The notes beneath the pieces are model-generated. The model was not told the origin of the DNA, did no database searches, and saw nothing but the letters and a program-made list of their open reading frames with translations. The position numbers were made by a program, and so were the translations under genes. 64,000 bases of DNA from assembly GCF_000403455.2 (NCBI RefSeq), contig NZ_KE159719.1, positions 95,157-159,156 of the forward strand. Direction: 5' to 3'. Shown in pieces: positions 45,627 through 54,559 of the stretch (position 1 is the stretch's first letter; each line of letters begins with the position of its first letter). The DNA comes from Dorea sp. 5-2. GTDB lineage: Bacteria > Bacillota > Clostridia > Lachnospirales > Lachnospiraceae.

Positions 45627-46608
45627 TATGTTTATTTCAGATTTTGTTGGTGAGTCAAATGAATATGATAAAAAGCTTATAATTTAGAAGAAAAGAGACC
45701 GAAGAGCTGGCTGAAAAGAGTCAGTGCTTTTGCAAATGGCAAAGGTGGTATTCTATTCTTTGGAGTGGCAGATGATGGTACGTTGGTCGGTCTTGAAGAT
45801 GCTAGGCGAGTTTCTGAAAAAATCAGTGAAATAATCAAGACAAGAATGGATCCGATTCCGCAGACAGACTTGGAACTTCATGAAGAGAACGGAAAGCAGT
45901 TTATTATTCTGCGGATATTGCCGGGAGTAGAAACTCCGTACTATTATGTGGGTGATGGAAGCAGGACAGCGTTTGTGCGTGTTGGAAATGAAAGTGTACA
46001 AGTTGGAGCAATTGAACTGAAACGCCTTGTATTGCGTGGAAGTAATCAGACTTACGATAGTCTGTCTTCGTATTATCCATATGAGAATTATGCTTTTACA
46101 AAGCTTCGGTCTGTATATCGGCAGCGAACCGGTAAGAAGCTGGAAGAGGCAGATTACTCGCTGGAATGGGCTGAATAAAGCATCGGGAGTAATGGAAGCG
46201 CTGGATGATAAGGAATTTAGCGGAAGCCTGCTTATACTGCTTCAGGGCGGGGAAGAATTATTCTATTCAGACGCATCCTCATTTTGGGTGACGCTTTATA
46301 ATTTGAATTATAATGTTACGGTTGAAGGAGTGGATGCAGGGAATCGAAGACAGTTGTTTGCAGAGGAAAAAGTAGTTGTTTTGAATGAAAAGCAGTTGTT
46401 TGGGGATAAAAAAACAGTTGTTTCGAAGAAAAAACAGTTGTTTGAAAAGAAAATAAATGAATCGAGGATTAGTACACTTGCAGAGGAAAAGATCTTGCGA
46501 TTGTATGAACAGTATAGCGATGATATGTATTTTTCCAGAGCAGATGTAATGAGAATAGCTGGAATTACATCGTCACCAGCAGGAGAGTTAATAAAAAATG
46601 AAAAGTGA
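45627..46608 (+). pseudogene. Broken AlbA/Schlafen-domain (ATP-binding) regulator
   Basis: An ATG at 45627 opens a frame with an early stop at 45686-45688. The gene resumes in another frame as KSWLKRVSAFANGKGGILFFGVADDG and runs to 46178. It changes frame again to 46608 (through DDKEFSGSLLILLQGG). The first part is an AlbA_2/Schlafen-like domain and the end looks like a winged-helix region. At least two frame breaks make it a pseudogene. Confidence 0.75.
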
Positions 46609-46669
46609 AAAATTGATCGTACCGGTGGTTGGACACGGAAAAGGCAGATATCGATTTAATATTTAGATT

Positions 46670-46867
46670 ATGTCTGAGGATGAAAGCAAGATTGTAGATG
46701 CAAATCGAATAAGGATGGTATGTTTTGTGGGGATACCATCTCACTTTTTATTTTTACAGGAGCCCATTCCAGCAAAGGGAATGCCTGCATGTCCTGACTG
46801 GTTAATGCCAGAAGCAAAGAAGGAATGGGAATCACTATCCATGAGGCGGATTTTGTGTTATACTTGA
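46670..46867 (+). pseudogene. Fragment resembling a phage small-terminase N-terminus
   Basis: The frame contains AKGMPACPDWLMPEAKKEWES, a pattern like the start of P27-type phage small terminase subunits. There is no sensible start and it stops soon after. It supports past phage DNA here; the match is by eye only. Confidence 0.35.
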
Positions 46868-46911
46868 TTGAGTTATAAGTCAAGTTATTGAGAAGAACAG
46901 CGGAGAGGAAT

Positions 46912-47130
46912 ATGCTGAGAAACAACATCGAGTTGGATATTAAGACTAAGTGCATAGAGCAGTCTACCACACAGGCGAAGATCGCAGAGAATATCGGCAC
47001 ATCGCCGTCATATGTGAATAAGATCGTTCGCAGCAAGGAACAAATCATGAACAAGACCTTCCTGGCCATGATGGAGGATTTGGGCTTTGATGTGGAACTG
47101 CATTATGTGGAGAAGGAAGATAAGGAATGA
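46912..47130 (+). CDS. Small XRE-type HTH protein
   Basis: A 72-residue protein starting at 46912 after GGAGAGG: an HTH (TTQAKIAENIGTSPSYVNKIVRS, then TFLAMMEDLGFDVELHYV). It is intact among broken neighbours. The following broken frame starts in its stop codon (ATGA), so they were once coupled. Confidence 0.75.
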   Translation: MLRNNIELDIKTKCIEQSTTQAKIAENIGTSPSYVNKIVRSKEQIMNKTFLAMMEDLGFDVELHYVEKEDKE

Positions 47131-47255
47131 AGTAGCTAAAGGATAAAGAGTATGAGGAATATCAGCAATACCTCTACAATAAGGCGCATGGCTATATCTG
47201 GACGCCTGACACTCTGGAACTGATCTGCAATGGAAACGATGGAGAACCGGAGTAG
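47127..47255 (+). pseudogene. Short broken gene with stop at codon 3
   Basis: ATG at 47127 overlaps the XRE stop; the third codon is TAG. The frame then continues as LKDKEYEEYQQYLYNKAHGY and ITPD-like sequence to 47255, 43 codons in all. Coherent composition after the stop suggests a formerly real small gene. Confidence 0.45.
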
Positions 47256-47276
47256 ATTGGAAAGCAGGTTCTTGGT

Positions 47277-47804
47277 ATGACGGTCAAGCTTCGGAATGAG
47301 CAGGTTTCGCATAGGTTTTCCGATAAGCATAAGAGCTACGTTATCCGCTTGCTCCGCAAGTATGAGGTGGAGTTGCTGAAGGATTTCCTGTATGAAGCGA
47401 TCTTTATTCCAAAAGGAACGGAGCCGCCTGCGAGGGATATCATCGAGAAGCCGGAGCTGCGTGTTTACACGGATGACTTCGGAGCCAGAAAAGGCGATAA
47501 CTGTCTGGTGGCGGATTTAGGCGGGAAGGTTGTCGGCGCAGTATGGACGAGGATAATGGACGATAATGGACATGTGGACGATGAAACGCCGTCCTTCGCG
47601 ATTTCGCTTTACAAGGAATACCGGGGGCAGGGCATCGGCTCACAGCTGATGGTGAGGATGCTGGAGCTTTTGAAATGGTAGGGATATGAAAAGGCTTCAC
47701 TCGCGGTTCAGAAGGCGAATTATGCTGTGAAGATGTATGAGAATGTCGGGTTCAAGACTGTGGATGAGAATGCCGAAGAATATATTATGGTATGCGAGTT
47801 ATAA
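47277..47804 (+). pseudogene. GNAT acetyltransferase gene with an internal stop
   Basis: The frame encodes a GNAT protein (NCLVADLGGKVVGAVW, EYRGQGIGSQLMVRML) and hits TAG at 47679. It resumes in the same frame as GYEKASLAVQKANYAVKMYE and NVGF to 47804. A single nonsense change explains the break. Confidence 0.8.
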
Positions 47805-47829
47805 ATATTGATTTGAAGAGGTCTTGACT

Positions 47830-47967
47830 GTGGGAAAAGAACTGTCGGAAATGACGTTGGAAGAATTGTGGGACTTATTCCCTATCTTCCTTGTCCAGCA
47901 CGATGATAAGTGGAATGAATATTATAAAGAGATAGAATTAAAACTTTCCCAATTTACCGGACTATAG
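47830..47967 (+). pseudogene. 5' fragment of a grpB-like nucleotidyltransferase-fold gene
   Basis: GTG at 47830 begins MGKELSEMTLEELWDLFPIF, the N-terminal signature of GrpB-family proteins of Lachnospiraceae, and ends after 45 residues. The rest of the gene is not found next to it. A different grpB 3' fragment lies at about 62300-62811. Confidence 0.6.
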
Positions 47968-48117
47968 AATAGACCCGCAAACTCACCCAAAACTATATAA
48001 TACATTCAAAAACTAGTTGATTAAAAGCAATAATCCCTAAAAAATGGCCATTTTTAACCGCGCTTCACCTGTTAATCCATTTAGATTTTTGTAAAATTGT
48101 GTATAAAACTCTATTAT

Positions 48118-48150
48118 ATATAGTCCTAATGTGTTATAATAGGACTATAT
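48118..48150. promoter_or_regulatory. Inverted repeat and promoter before the IS transposase
   Basis: ATATAGTCCTA (48118-48128) pairs with TAGGACTATAT (48140-48150). TATAAT lies in the loop, just before the AAAGGAG site of the transposase. It may be an operator, or part of the IS end. Confidence 0.55.
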
Positions 48151-48165
48151 AAAGGAGTGATTTTT

Positions 48166-48697
48166 ATGCCCGTACCTGCTGATATCAGAGCAGTTCCAAG
48201 ACCGGTTAATACCATAGTGGATGACAACGGCCGGGATGGCCCCAAACGTTATGCTGTCAGGCAACGTTCCTCTTCTAAATATGTTCCCGGTGGCAATCCC
48301 CAGCCGCGAAACGGCAAGGTGGTCGGTCACATCATTGATCATAAATATGTTCCAATCCACGAGTCGAAAGCAGGAACTTCTGCAGAACCGGATATGCTGT
48401 CCTATGGCGCTTCCGCACTTGTTAAGTCTGTCACGAAAGACCTTGTGTCAGATCTCCTTGCTGTGTACGATCCATCGGATGCTTATGCAATGATGTCTAT
48501 TGCGACCCTTAAAGTGATCAAGCCGGCTGTTACCGCAAACCGGATGGCAACACATTACCATAGGACATTCGTCTGCAAAGATTATCCCGGAGCAGCAATG
48601 TCCCCGAATTCTATTGGAAACCTTCTACAAAGGATTGGGATGGACGGTTCCAGGCGTAAACAGTTCTACCAGTTACGTATTCAATCGACTTCAGTCG
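48166..48697 (+). pseudogene. IS4/IS1634-like transposase, 5' half
   Basis: Starts MPVPADIRAVPRPVNTIVDD after AAAGGAG and runs to RIQSTSV, where IME B begins. The 3' half continues in frame at 61266 with DHHVAIDGTLK. Joining the two at the GTCG core gives one uninterrupted transposase. The first catalytic Asp is in the second half. Confidence 0.88.
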
Positions 48698-50548
48698 GTC
48701 ATTTTTTGCGGACAGTTCAATACATACCTGCCTTTTTCTCTCCCTGCTCCTGCGTTTTCCCTCAATCCCACGCTCCCTCTGTATCTTCTTGGCACAGGCA
48801 GGGCAATACTTCGATATGGCAGAGCCGGGGACGTATTCAATGCCACACACCGTACAGTGTTTAGCTGGTAATGCCGTCCACCGCTTTGTAGGTGTGATAT
48901 GTAATTCACCGACAAAGCCGATGAATTTATAGTAAATCTTGATTTCCTGCTTCACTGTTCCGTCCGCTGACTTCTCACGCTCCGAAACAAGTATCTTGTC
49001 TATCAGCGCATTTACAACCGTTGCGTCCAGTTCCTTTAAGCCTTGATAGTTGCGGATAAGGGAGAGGAAGTCACGGATTCCCTGCGATTTCTCATAGCTT
49101 TCGTTGAGCGTTTCCGTCACTTCCCTCAACCGTGCTTCGGTTTCAAGCTGTTCTTTCTGGTATTTCCCCGACATCATCTCAAAATTCCGCTCGGTGATAC
49201 GCTCCATGACCTTATCCTCGTAAAGAGAAGAAAACAGCCTGTCAAGCTCCGCAAGGCGTTTGTTCAGCTTCTTCCGCTCTTTCTCCATTGCCTTTGCCTT
49301 GCTCTGGTCTGTTTCCGTGAGCCGCTTCTCAATCGCCCTTACCGCCCGCTCGTCATTCACCGCCATATCCGCAAAACGGTTAATATCTGCAAGCACGGCG
49401 TTGAATAAATCCCTTGCTTCAATAGCGTGTGCGGTACACATGACGTTGCCATACCTGCCATAATTATTACAGGTGTATTGTACGCAGTCGATGATGTCGG
49501 GGCGTTTCCTCCTGTTTGCGCTCATAGCCCGCAGAGCGTAGCCGCAGTCCGCACACTTGATAACGCCTGAAAAAATATTCTCAAAGCCACCCTTATTCTT
49601 TTCCCGCCTGCGGCTCGTCATAAGCTGTTGGACAGTATCAAATTCCTCCTGCGTGACTATCCCCTGATGGGTGTTGGGTATCACTTCCCATTCTTCTGGT
49701 AGCTTAGACGGTCTTTTCTTGCTTTTCATATTGGCGGCAATCCGCTTGTAGCCTGCAAGGTTTCCTGCATATATGGGGCTTCTTAAAATATTCCTCAAGC
49801 TGTTCTCACTCCAGATATAACGGTTTTCTTCGTTGTCCTCAAAGTACCGTTCATAGCCCGCCGCCCCACGCTCCGCCGCATAAGCGGCAGGGCGTAAAAC
49901 GTGCTGGCTGTTGATGTGTTTACGGATTTTTCCAAGTCCGTTTCCCGCCAATGCAAGGTCAAATATCTCCCTTACAACGTGCGCCACCTTATCATCTATC
50001 AACAGATGGTTGTGGTCAGCAGGGTCTTTGATATACCCATAGGGCGCATACGTCCCCATGAATTTCCCCTGCTGGAACCTCGCACGGTACGCCGATTTTA
50101 TCTTGACCGACACATCGGCTGAATACATTTCGTTTAGGATATTGCGAAAGGGCGTGATGTCCATCGCCGATTTATTCAAGGTGTCAACGCCGTCATTGAC
50201 TGCTATATACCGCACGTTATTTTCGGGGAAAAAGACTTCCAGATATAAGCCGCAGTCAAGGTAATTCCTCCCCAGACGAGATAAATCCTTTGTAATCACG
50301 CAGTTTATCAGCCCGTTTTCAATGTCTTTAATCATGTTCTGAAAACTCGGTCTTTGGAAATTCGTACCAGAATAACCGTCATCCACATACGTTTTTGCCA
50401 AGTGCCAGCCCTGCTTTTTCACATAATCCGTGAGGATGGATTTCTGCGTGGCAATGCTCGCGCTCTCGTTTTCCGTGCCATCGTCTTTCGATAGGCGGCA
50501 GTAAATGCCGACTGAATAGATTTTCTTTTCTTCTTTGATTCCTGCCAT
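48611..50548 (-). CDS. TnpX-like large serine recombinase (IME B)
   Basis: A 645-residue recombinase: resolvase domain with catalytic Ser20 in YCRLSKDD; recombinase domain; zinc ribbon (IKCADCGYALRAM, about 333-400); coiled coil; and a basic second zinc-binding-like segment (CTVCGIEYV, YCPACAKK, about 585-610). The last 27 residues, after SAKNDR, are encoded by the IS DNA on the other side of the junction. In the circular form the frame would read NDRRM and stop. Start at 50548 with GGAGG 9 bases upstream. Confidence 0.95.
   Translation of the reverse strand: MAGIKEEKKIYSVGIYCRLSKDDGTENESASIATQKSILTDYVKKQGWHLAKTYVDDGYSGTNFQRPSFQNMIKDIENGLINCVITKDLSRLGRNYLDCGLYLEVFFPENNVRYIAVNDGVDTLNKSAMDITPFRNILNEMYSADVSVKIKSAYRARFQQGKFMGTYAPYGYIKDPADHNHLLIDDKVAHVVREIFDLALAGNGLGKIRKHINSQHVLRPAAYAAERGAAGYERYFEDNEENRYIWSENSLRNILRSPIYAGNLAGYKRIAANMKSKKRPSKLPEEWEVIPNTHQGIVTQEEFDTVQQLMTSRRREKNKGGFENIFSGVIKCADCGYALRAMSANRRKRPDIIDCVQYTCNNYGRYGNVMCTAHAIEARDLFNAVLADINRFADMAVNDERAVRAIEKRLTETDQSKAKAMEKERKKLNKRLAELDRLFSSLYEDKVMERITERNFEMMSGKYQKEQLETEARLREVTETLNESYEKSQGIRDFLSLIRNYQGLKELDATVVNALIDKILVSEREKSADGTVKQEIKIYYKFIGFVGELHITPTKRWTALPAKHCTVCGIEYVPGSAISKYCPACAKKIQRERGIEGKRRSRERKRQVCIELSAKNDRLKSIEYVTGRTVYAWNRPSQSFVEGFQ
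48704..48720. repeat. IME B terminal inverted repeat, recombinase end
   Basis: TTTTGCGGACAGTTCAA, 6 bases inside the core. It matches, inverted and with a 1-base indel, 61236-61251. Likely recombinase half-site. Confidence 0.8.
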
Positions 50549-50602
50549 ACTGTAAAACCTCCGTATCTGCCCTAACTGTTTTCATGTTCCATTGCGTACA
50601 TT

Positions 50603-50794
50603 CTAAGCGGATATCCCCTCATTGTCGAAGGTGTCACCCTCGGCAATCTTCCTCCGTATATCCTCGGAGATAATCGGGATGAACGCCTCGGCAACGGTCT
50701 GTGTGCCGACATATTCACGGCTGACAATCATCTGCACTGGCTGTCCTGCCACAATGCGCTTTCTCTTTTTGTTTGCTTTTTTATCCTCGCCCAT
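50603..50794 (-). CDS. Small protein upstream of the IME B recombinase
   Basis: A 63-residue protein starting MGEDKKANKKRKRI, with QPVQMIVSREYVGTQTVAEA and a C-terminal DIRRKIAEGDTF. The start at 50794 follows GGAAAGGAAG. Proteins of this type precede large recombinases in many Firmicute elements; function unknown, perhaps an excision factor. Confidence 0.7.
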   Translation of the reverse strand: MGEDKKANKKRKRIVAGQPVQMIVSREYVGTQTVAEAFIPIISEDIRRKIAEGDTFDNEGISA

Positions 50795-50864
50795 ACTCAA
50801 AACTTCCTTTCCAGACAGGGCAGGGGAGTATATAAAAATGCCCCCGCCCTGCAATCAGACACAA

Positions 50865-51095
50865 TCAATCCCCGCTGTTCAATTCTTCCTGCAATGCTTT
50901 AAGGAGAGCCGCCGCTTCATCAGCAGTCAACGTGATTCCCTTTCCGCACTTCTCACGGTTGGGGGAAAAGCTGCGGATGTCATACTTTGGCTCTTTCCCG
51001 TTCCATGAGATTAAATTGATTTCCTTTGTATAGCCGCTGTCGCTCATAGACAACACGGCGACTTCCTTTACAATCTCATATTGAATATCTTTCAT
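50865..51095 (-). CDS. YdbC/PC4-like single-stranded-DNA-binding protein
   Basis: A 76-residue protein with the PC4-type pattern TKEINLISWNGKEPKYDIRSFSP followed by GKGITLTADEAAALLKAL. YdbC proteins bind single-stranded DNA. In a mobilizable element it could protect or process transferred DNA. Confidence 0.8.
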   Translation of the reverse strand: MKDIQYEIVKEVAVLSMSDSGYTKEINLISWNGKEPKYDIRSFSPNREKCGKGITLTADEAAALLKALQEELNSGD

Positions 51096-51172
51096 TTCCT
51101 ACCTCAACTCTCTGTTTTATTTGACTGTCTTTTTCTCCCAATGCTTTATATTTACCTCCCGAAAAGAGAAGA

Positions 51173-52027
51173 TTAGCGGCTGTCCCTGCCACGTTTCCTC
51201 TGCAATTCACGCTCCAAAAGTTTGATGATGGTGTCCTCCATCTGCTTGGGCGTTGTCCCTTTCGGGAAGTATTTCTTTAACCGCTCCATGCCGATTTTCA
51301 CGGTTTCTTTCTGGTTTCCCTTTTCCTCGGTCATAATCGCAAAAATAGTATCCATGTCAAGCCGCCCGCTCTGGCTCAAGGTTTTCATCCGCTGTGCCTG
51401 TGAGAGTGAGGGCGTTGCTTCCTCGCTCTCCATTGTGGCGAATAGGTTTTCCTGCTCGCTTTTCTTCAAAAAGGACAGTTCCACCGCAGGCGTGAGGGCG
51501 ATCCTCCCCTCGTCTACCATCTGCAAAATCGGCGGTATCAGTTCCGTCAAACGGATAAACCTCTGCACGGTCATCCTGCCAACGCCGAAGCCCTGCGCCA
51601 CTTTATCGTCCGTCCGCAACTTCGTCCCAACTTGTGACGAGGTTAAATCCGTGCGGAAGCCCTGCCGCTTCATGGCTTCGGACTTCATCTTGTAGGCAAA
51701 CGCCCGCTCCGATGGCAGGATATTTTCACGCTGTAAGTTGCTGTCCACAAGGGTGATGATGGCTCGGTCACGGTCTAAGGGCAGGACAAAGGCGGGGATT
51801 GTGTTTATCCCTGCAAGTTCCGAAGCACGGACACGCCGCTGTCCCGCAATGATTTCATAGCCGTTCCCGTCCTCTTTCGGGCGTGTGATTATCGGCGTTA
51901 CAATGCCAAACTCTTTGATACTCTCTGCTAATTCTGATAACATTTCGTCCTCCACTACATGAAACGGGTTATCGGGAAACGGATATAAATCTGCGGTCTT
52001 TAATACTTTAAAATCCTGTTTCTTCAT
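51173..52027 (-). CDS. ParB/Spo0J-family partition-like protein
   Basis: A 284-residue protein: ParB nuclease-like N-domain (LYPFPDNPFHV, IITRPKEDGNGYEIIAGQRRVRASELAG) and an HTH (about 130-165, DDKVAQGFGVGRMTVQRFIRL). No ParA partner is seen. It lies 8 bases after the relaxase gene and may help maintain the excised form or regulate transfer. Confidence 0.9.
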   Translation of the reverse strand: MKKQDFKVLKTADLYPFPDNPFHVVEDEMLSELAESIKEFGIVTPIITRPKEDGNGYEIIAGQRRVRASELAGINTIPAFVLPLDRDRAIITLVDSNLQRENILPSERAFAYKMKSEAMKRQGFRTDLTSSQVGTKLRTDDKVAQGFGVGRMTVQRFIRLTELIPPILQMVDEGRIALTPAVELSFLKKSEQENLFATMESEEATPSLSQAQRMKTLSQSGRLDMDTIFAIMTEEKGNQKETVKIGMERLKKYFPKGTTPKQMEDTIIKLLERELQRKRGRDSR

Positions 52028-52035
52028 TCACATTT

Positions 52036-53001
52036 CTACCTTTCTTTCGCTCTGTTCCGATTGCTTTTCTTTAATTCCTCTATCACTTCTGGCGGTATCT
52101 TTTTCAATAACCTTTCCATCTGCTGATTGGTTCTCTGCAATTCAAATATCCTCTGGTTGGCTTTCTGTACCTTTAATTCCTGCTCGTACTTTTCATCACG
52201 CATACGCCCCGCATAGTCGGATTCCTGCCAGATTCTCTCTTTCAGACTGTCAATATAGGCACTCTGTTTACTGATTTCTTTTGAGAATTTCTCCACGTCT
52301 GGAAGCCATGCCGCAACCATTTCCAGAGCCTTGTCACGCTTTTTCCCTGCATTAAAGGCGTTGATGTCGGAGAGGGCAGACACGATTTCCGCATACTGTT
52401 TATCCAGCCTGCCGCCTAACTTGTAGAGCCATGTGGGGACGTGTTTCCGCTTCGTTTCCATTGAGGACTGCCCCCGTTCAAGCCGATTCCACCGTGCGGA
52501 CATCCGCTCATGGTAGGCGGTCTGCCATTCGGATAGGGATTTCTGGTTGCCTAAAATAGACTTTGCTGACAGCTTGTTGTCGGGCGTAAGCGGCACAAAG
52601 CATAGGTGCATATGGGGCGTTTTCTCGTCCATGTGGACGACTGCGGAGAGGATATTTTTCTTTCCCACACGCTCTGAAATGAAGTCAAGAGCCGTCTGGA
52701 AATAGGCTTTTTGTTCTTCGGTCGGTAGGCTGTTCATAAATTCTGGCGAAGCGGTGATAAGCGTTTCCACCATCATCACACTGTCTTTCCTTACCTTACA
52801 GCCCGCTTCTTTTACCATTTGGTTTATCTCTTTCTTGTAAGTGTAGCGGGGCGGCTTCACAAGATGGTAATTATCTTTGGAGCGTCCCACGTCAATGTCT
52901 GGGTTGCTTTTATAGGCTTCTTTCTTCCGCTCGTTGTGGCGTTCGCAAGCCGCAACGCCGCCTGCCTTGCGTTTCTGGAAACGCAGGATTGCATAGGGCA
53001 T
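52036..53001 (-). CDS. MobV-family relaxase (Mob/Pre)
   Basis: A 321-residue relaxase. The metal-binding motif HMDEKTPHMH is at residues 123-132, and the N-terminal MPYAILRFQKRK is typical. The C-terminal region is coiled coil (about 230-310). It nicks oriT and leads the strand into the recipient. It is shorter than plasmid MobM, which has a longer tail. An oriT of the matching family lies upstream at 53194-53240. Confidence 0.93.
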   Translation of the reverse strand: MPYAILRFQKRKAGGVAACERHNERKKEAYKSNPDIDVGRSKDNYHLVKPPRYTYKKEINQMVKEAGCKVRKDSVMMVETLITASPEFMNSLPTEEQKAYFQTALDFISERVGKKNILSAVVHMDEKTPHMHLCFVPLTPDNKLSAKSILGNQKSLSEWQTAYHERMSARWNRLERGQSSMETKRKHVPTWLYKLGGRLDKQYAEIVSALSDINAFNAGKKRDKALEMVAAWLPDVEKFSKEISKQSAYIDSLKERIWQESDYAGRMRDEKYEQELKVQKANQRIFELQRTNQQMERLLKKIPPEVIEELKKSNRNRAKER

Positions 53002-53035
53002 AATTCATCTTCCTTTCTTCGGCGGGTAATCTGTA

Positions 53036-53080
53036 TGCGTGACGGTCATGACGATGATGACGGTGATTTTGGGATACCCC
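53036..53080. repeat. 45-bp inverted repeat, left arm
   Basis: Complementary to 53366-53410 at 44 of 45 positions. It begins TGCGTGACGGTCATGACGAT and ends GGGATACCCC. Separated from the other arm by 285 bases that contain oriT. Confidence 0.95.
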
Positions 53081-53193
53081 CTATTGCCAGTCATAGCCGT
53101 CACTGTCACGCCGGCATTCTTCCATCCGAAGCCGCAAGGCAGAGGATGGGCAGGGCGTAAGCCCTGCTTTAAGGGAGTCCAGAGGGAACGTCT

Positions 53194-53240
53194 GGCACAC
53201 GACTTTGCAGGGCAAAGTGTAGTGTGTTACACCCTGTAAA
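53194..53240 (+). other. oriT of pMV158/MobV type
   Basis: CACACGACTTTGC-AGG-GCAAAGTGTAGTGTG followed by TTACAC repeats the layout of the pMV158 oriT (CACACACTTTA, TAAAGT, TAGTGTG/TTA). The nick would fall between 53225 and 53226 on the plus strand. GTGTA/TACAC arms surround it. The relaxase gene is 195 bases away on the other strand. Confidence 0.75.
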
Positions 53241-53342
53241 CGCAGTCGGAAAAATCGGGGGATTTTTCTGACCGCAGGGGTGGCTTTACGAGCCGAAAAG
53301 GGCGAGTAATGCCCACGCCTGCATCTTGCGTTTACGGGGTGT
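53227..53342. repeat. Nested 16-bp inverted repeat beside oriT
   Basis: ACACCCTGTAAACGCA (53227-53242) pairs with TGCGTTTACGGGGTGT (53327-53342), one mismatch. Between them AAAAATC-GGGG-GATTTTT forms a further hairpin. The whole 53002-53439 interval has no gene and is devoted to structure. Confidence 0.8.
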
Positions 53343-53365
53343 TCTCCCGCAGGGATGACAGCGGC

Positions 53366-53410
53366 GGGGTATCCCAAAAACACCGTCATCATCGTCATGA
53401 CCGTCACGCA
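53366..53410. repeat. 45-bp inverted repeat, right arm
   Basis: Partner of 53036-53080; begins GGGGTATCCCAAAAACACCG. It ends 29 bases before the RepA-like stop codon. Confidence 0.95.
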
Positions 53411-53439
53411 TGGGGCAAAGCCGCCGATGTCACATAGGT

Positions 53440-54414
53440 TTAAATGTCGGTGGCAACGGCAAGGGAAATCATCCGCCCACTGCTCCTGCGGCTGAAATCA
53501 TAACGGATATGGTTTTCAAGCAGAAAGTCAAGGCGGTACTCGTTCATCCACTTTGTCAAGACATTCGCCGCTGTCTCTGTTTCCCCCAGAGCGTCTAATA
53601 ACTCTGTGGCTGTGCCAGTCCATTCCTCTTTGTCCTGCATAAAATTTACAATCCGAAAAAGGACGTCTGGTATCGCTTCTTTGGCAAGCTGTTCCTGCTC
53701 TTTCCTCTCCACCAGTTCCCAACTGCAATCACGGAAACGGAGCGTAAACTCCTGATAGGGCGTGTCCCTGCCCGTTACATACAGCTTTGCGGCATTGGAC
53801 GCACGGCTTTCCTGTTCCAGAACAAAGGTTGCGTCCGCACTCCCCGTCAATCCCGTCGTGCCAGACACTTTGTTGAACACGTCGCTGTCATTCTGCTTTC
53901 GGATGTGGTGTACGACAATGACCGCCAATGAGTGCCTGTCGGCAAAGTCTTTGATAAGGGAGATGTCCCCGTAATCGCTTGCATAGGCGTTGTCTTTGGA
54001 TGCGGTGCGGACTTTCTGCAAGGTGTCAATGACAATGAGCCTGCTGTCGGGGTATTCTTTCAGATAATCCTCCAACTGCACGATAAGACCGTCTGACAGC
54101 TTATCGCTCGCCACGGCAAAGTGGAGCCGCCCGCTCGCTTCGTCCGTCAAGCGGAACAGCCTGTCTTGGATGCGGCAGAACGTGTCCTCCAAACAGAGGT
54201 AAAGCACGTCGCCCTCCTGTGTCGGCATATCCCACAAGGGGATTCCCTGCGACACGCATAGGCAAAGCTTTAGCATAAGCCAGCTCTTGCCAATTTTCTG
54301 TGAGCCGCAGAACAGGGTTAAGCCCGTGGGTATCAGACCGTCCACCACAAAGGACGGTTTTTCAAGCGGCTCATAGAGGAGCGTGTCTGCATTGACTGTC
54401 TGAAGCTTCTGCAT
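53440..54414 (-). CDS. RepA-like hexameric ATPase/helicase (RecA fold)
   Basis: A 324-residue AAA protein: Walker A variant GSQKIGKSW (about 36-44), Walker B SRLIVIDTLQ (about 126-135), and an H-rich VIVVHHIRKQND motif. It resembles RSF1010 RepA-type helicases in size and pattern. In an IME it may drive replication of the excised circle. It overlaps a short upstream frame at 54371-54457. Confidence 0.85.
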   Translation of the reverse strand: MQKLQTVNADTLLYEPLEKPSFVVDGLIPTGLTLFCGSQKIGKSWLMLKLCLCVSQGIPLWDMPTQEGDVLYLCLEDTFCRIQDRLFRLTDEASGRLHFAVASDKLSDGLIVQLEDYLKEYPDSRLIVIDTLQKVRTASKDNAYASDYGDISLIKDFADRHSLAVIVVHHIRKQNDSDVFNKVSGTTGLTGSADATFVLEQESRASNAAKLYVTGRDTPYQEFTLRFRDCSWELVERKEQEQLAKEAIPDVLFRIVNFMQDKEEWTGTATELLDALGETETAANVLTKWMNEYRLDFLLENHIRYDFSRRSSGRMISLAVATDI

Positions 54415-54457
54415 GGGATTCCTCCTTTCGGGCGGTATCTTTGGTTTTGTTACGCAT
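54371..54457 (-). CDS. Possible 28-residue coupling peptide before the RepA-like gene
   Basis: ATG at 54457 follows AAGGAGG and reads MRNKTKDTARKEESHAEASD to a stop at 54371, overlapping the RepA-like start. The good ribosome binding site suggests real translation that opens the next start; very short, so uncertain. The adjacent 54458-54559 has no other gene. Confidence 0.35.
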   Translation of the reverse strand: MRNKTKDTARKEESHAEASDSQCRHAPL

Positions 54458-54559
54458 AGGCGTTGACCTCCTTAAATAGATTTACTCCCACGGAAAAAGT
54501 GAGAGTATGTAATGCCGCCAGTCCCACGCAAAACGGATTTCTTTTTCGGATGGTAGCGG

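Noticed and set aside
48157..48864. Single 235-residue plus-strand gene
   Set aside because: Only the part to about 48697 is transposase; the rest is antisense of the IME B recombinase read through the junction.
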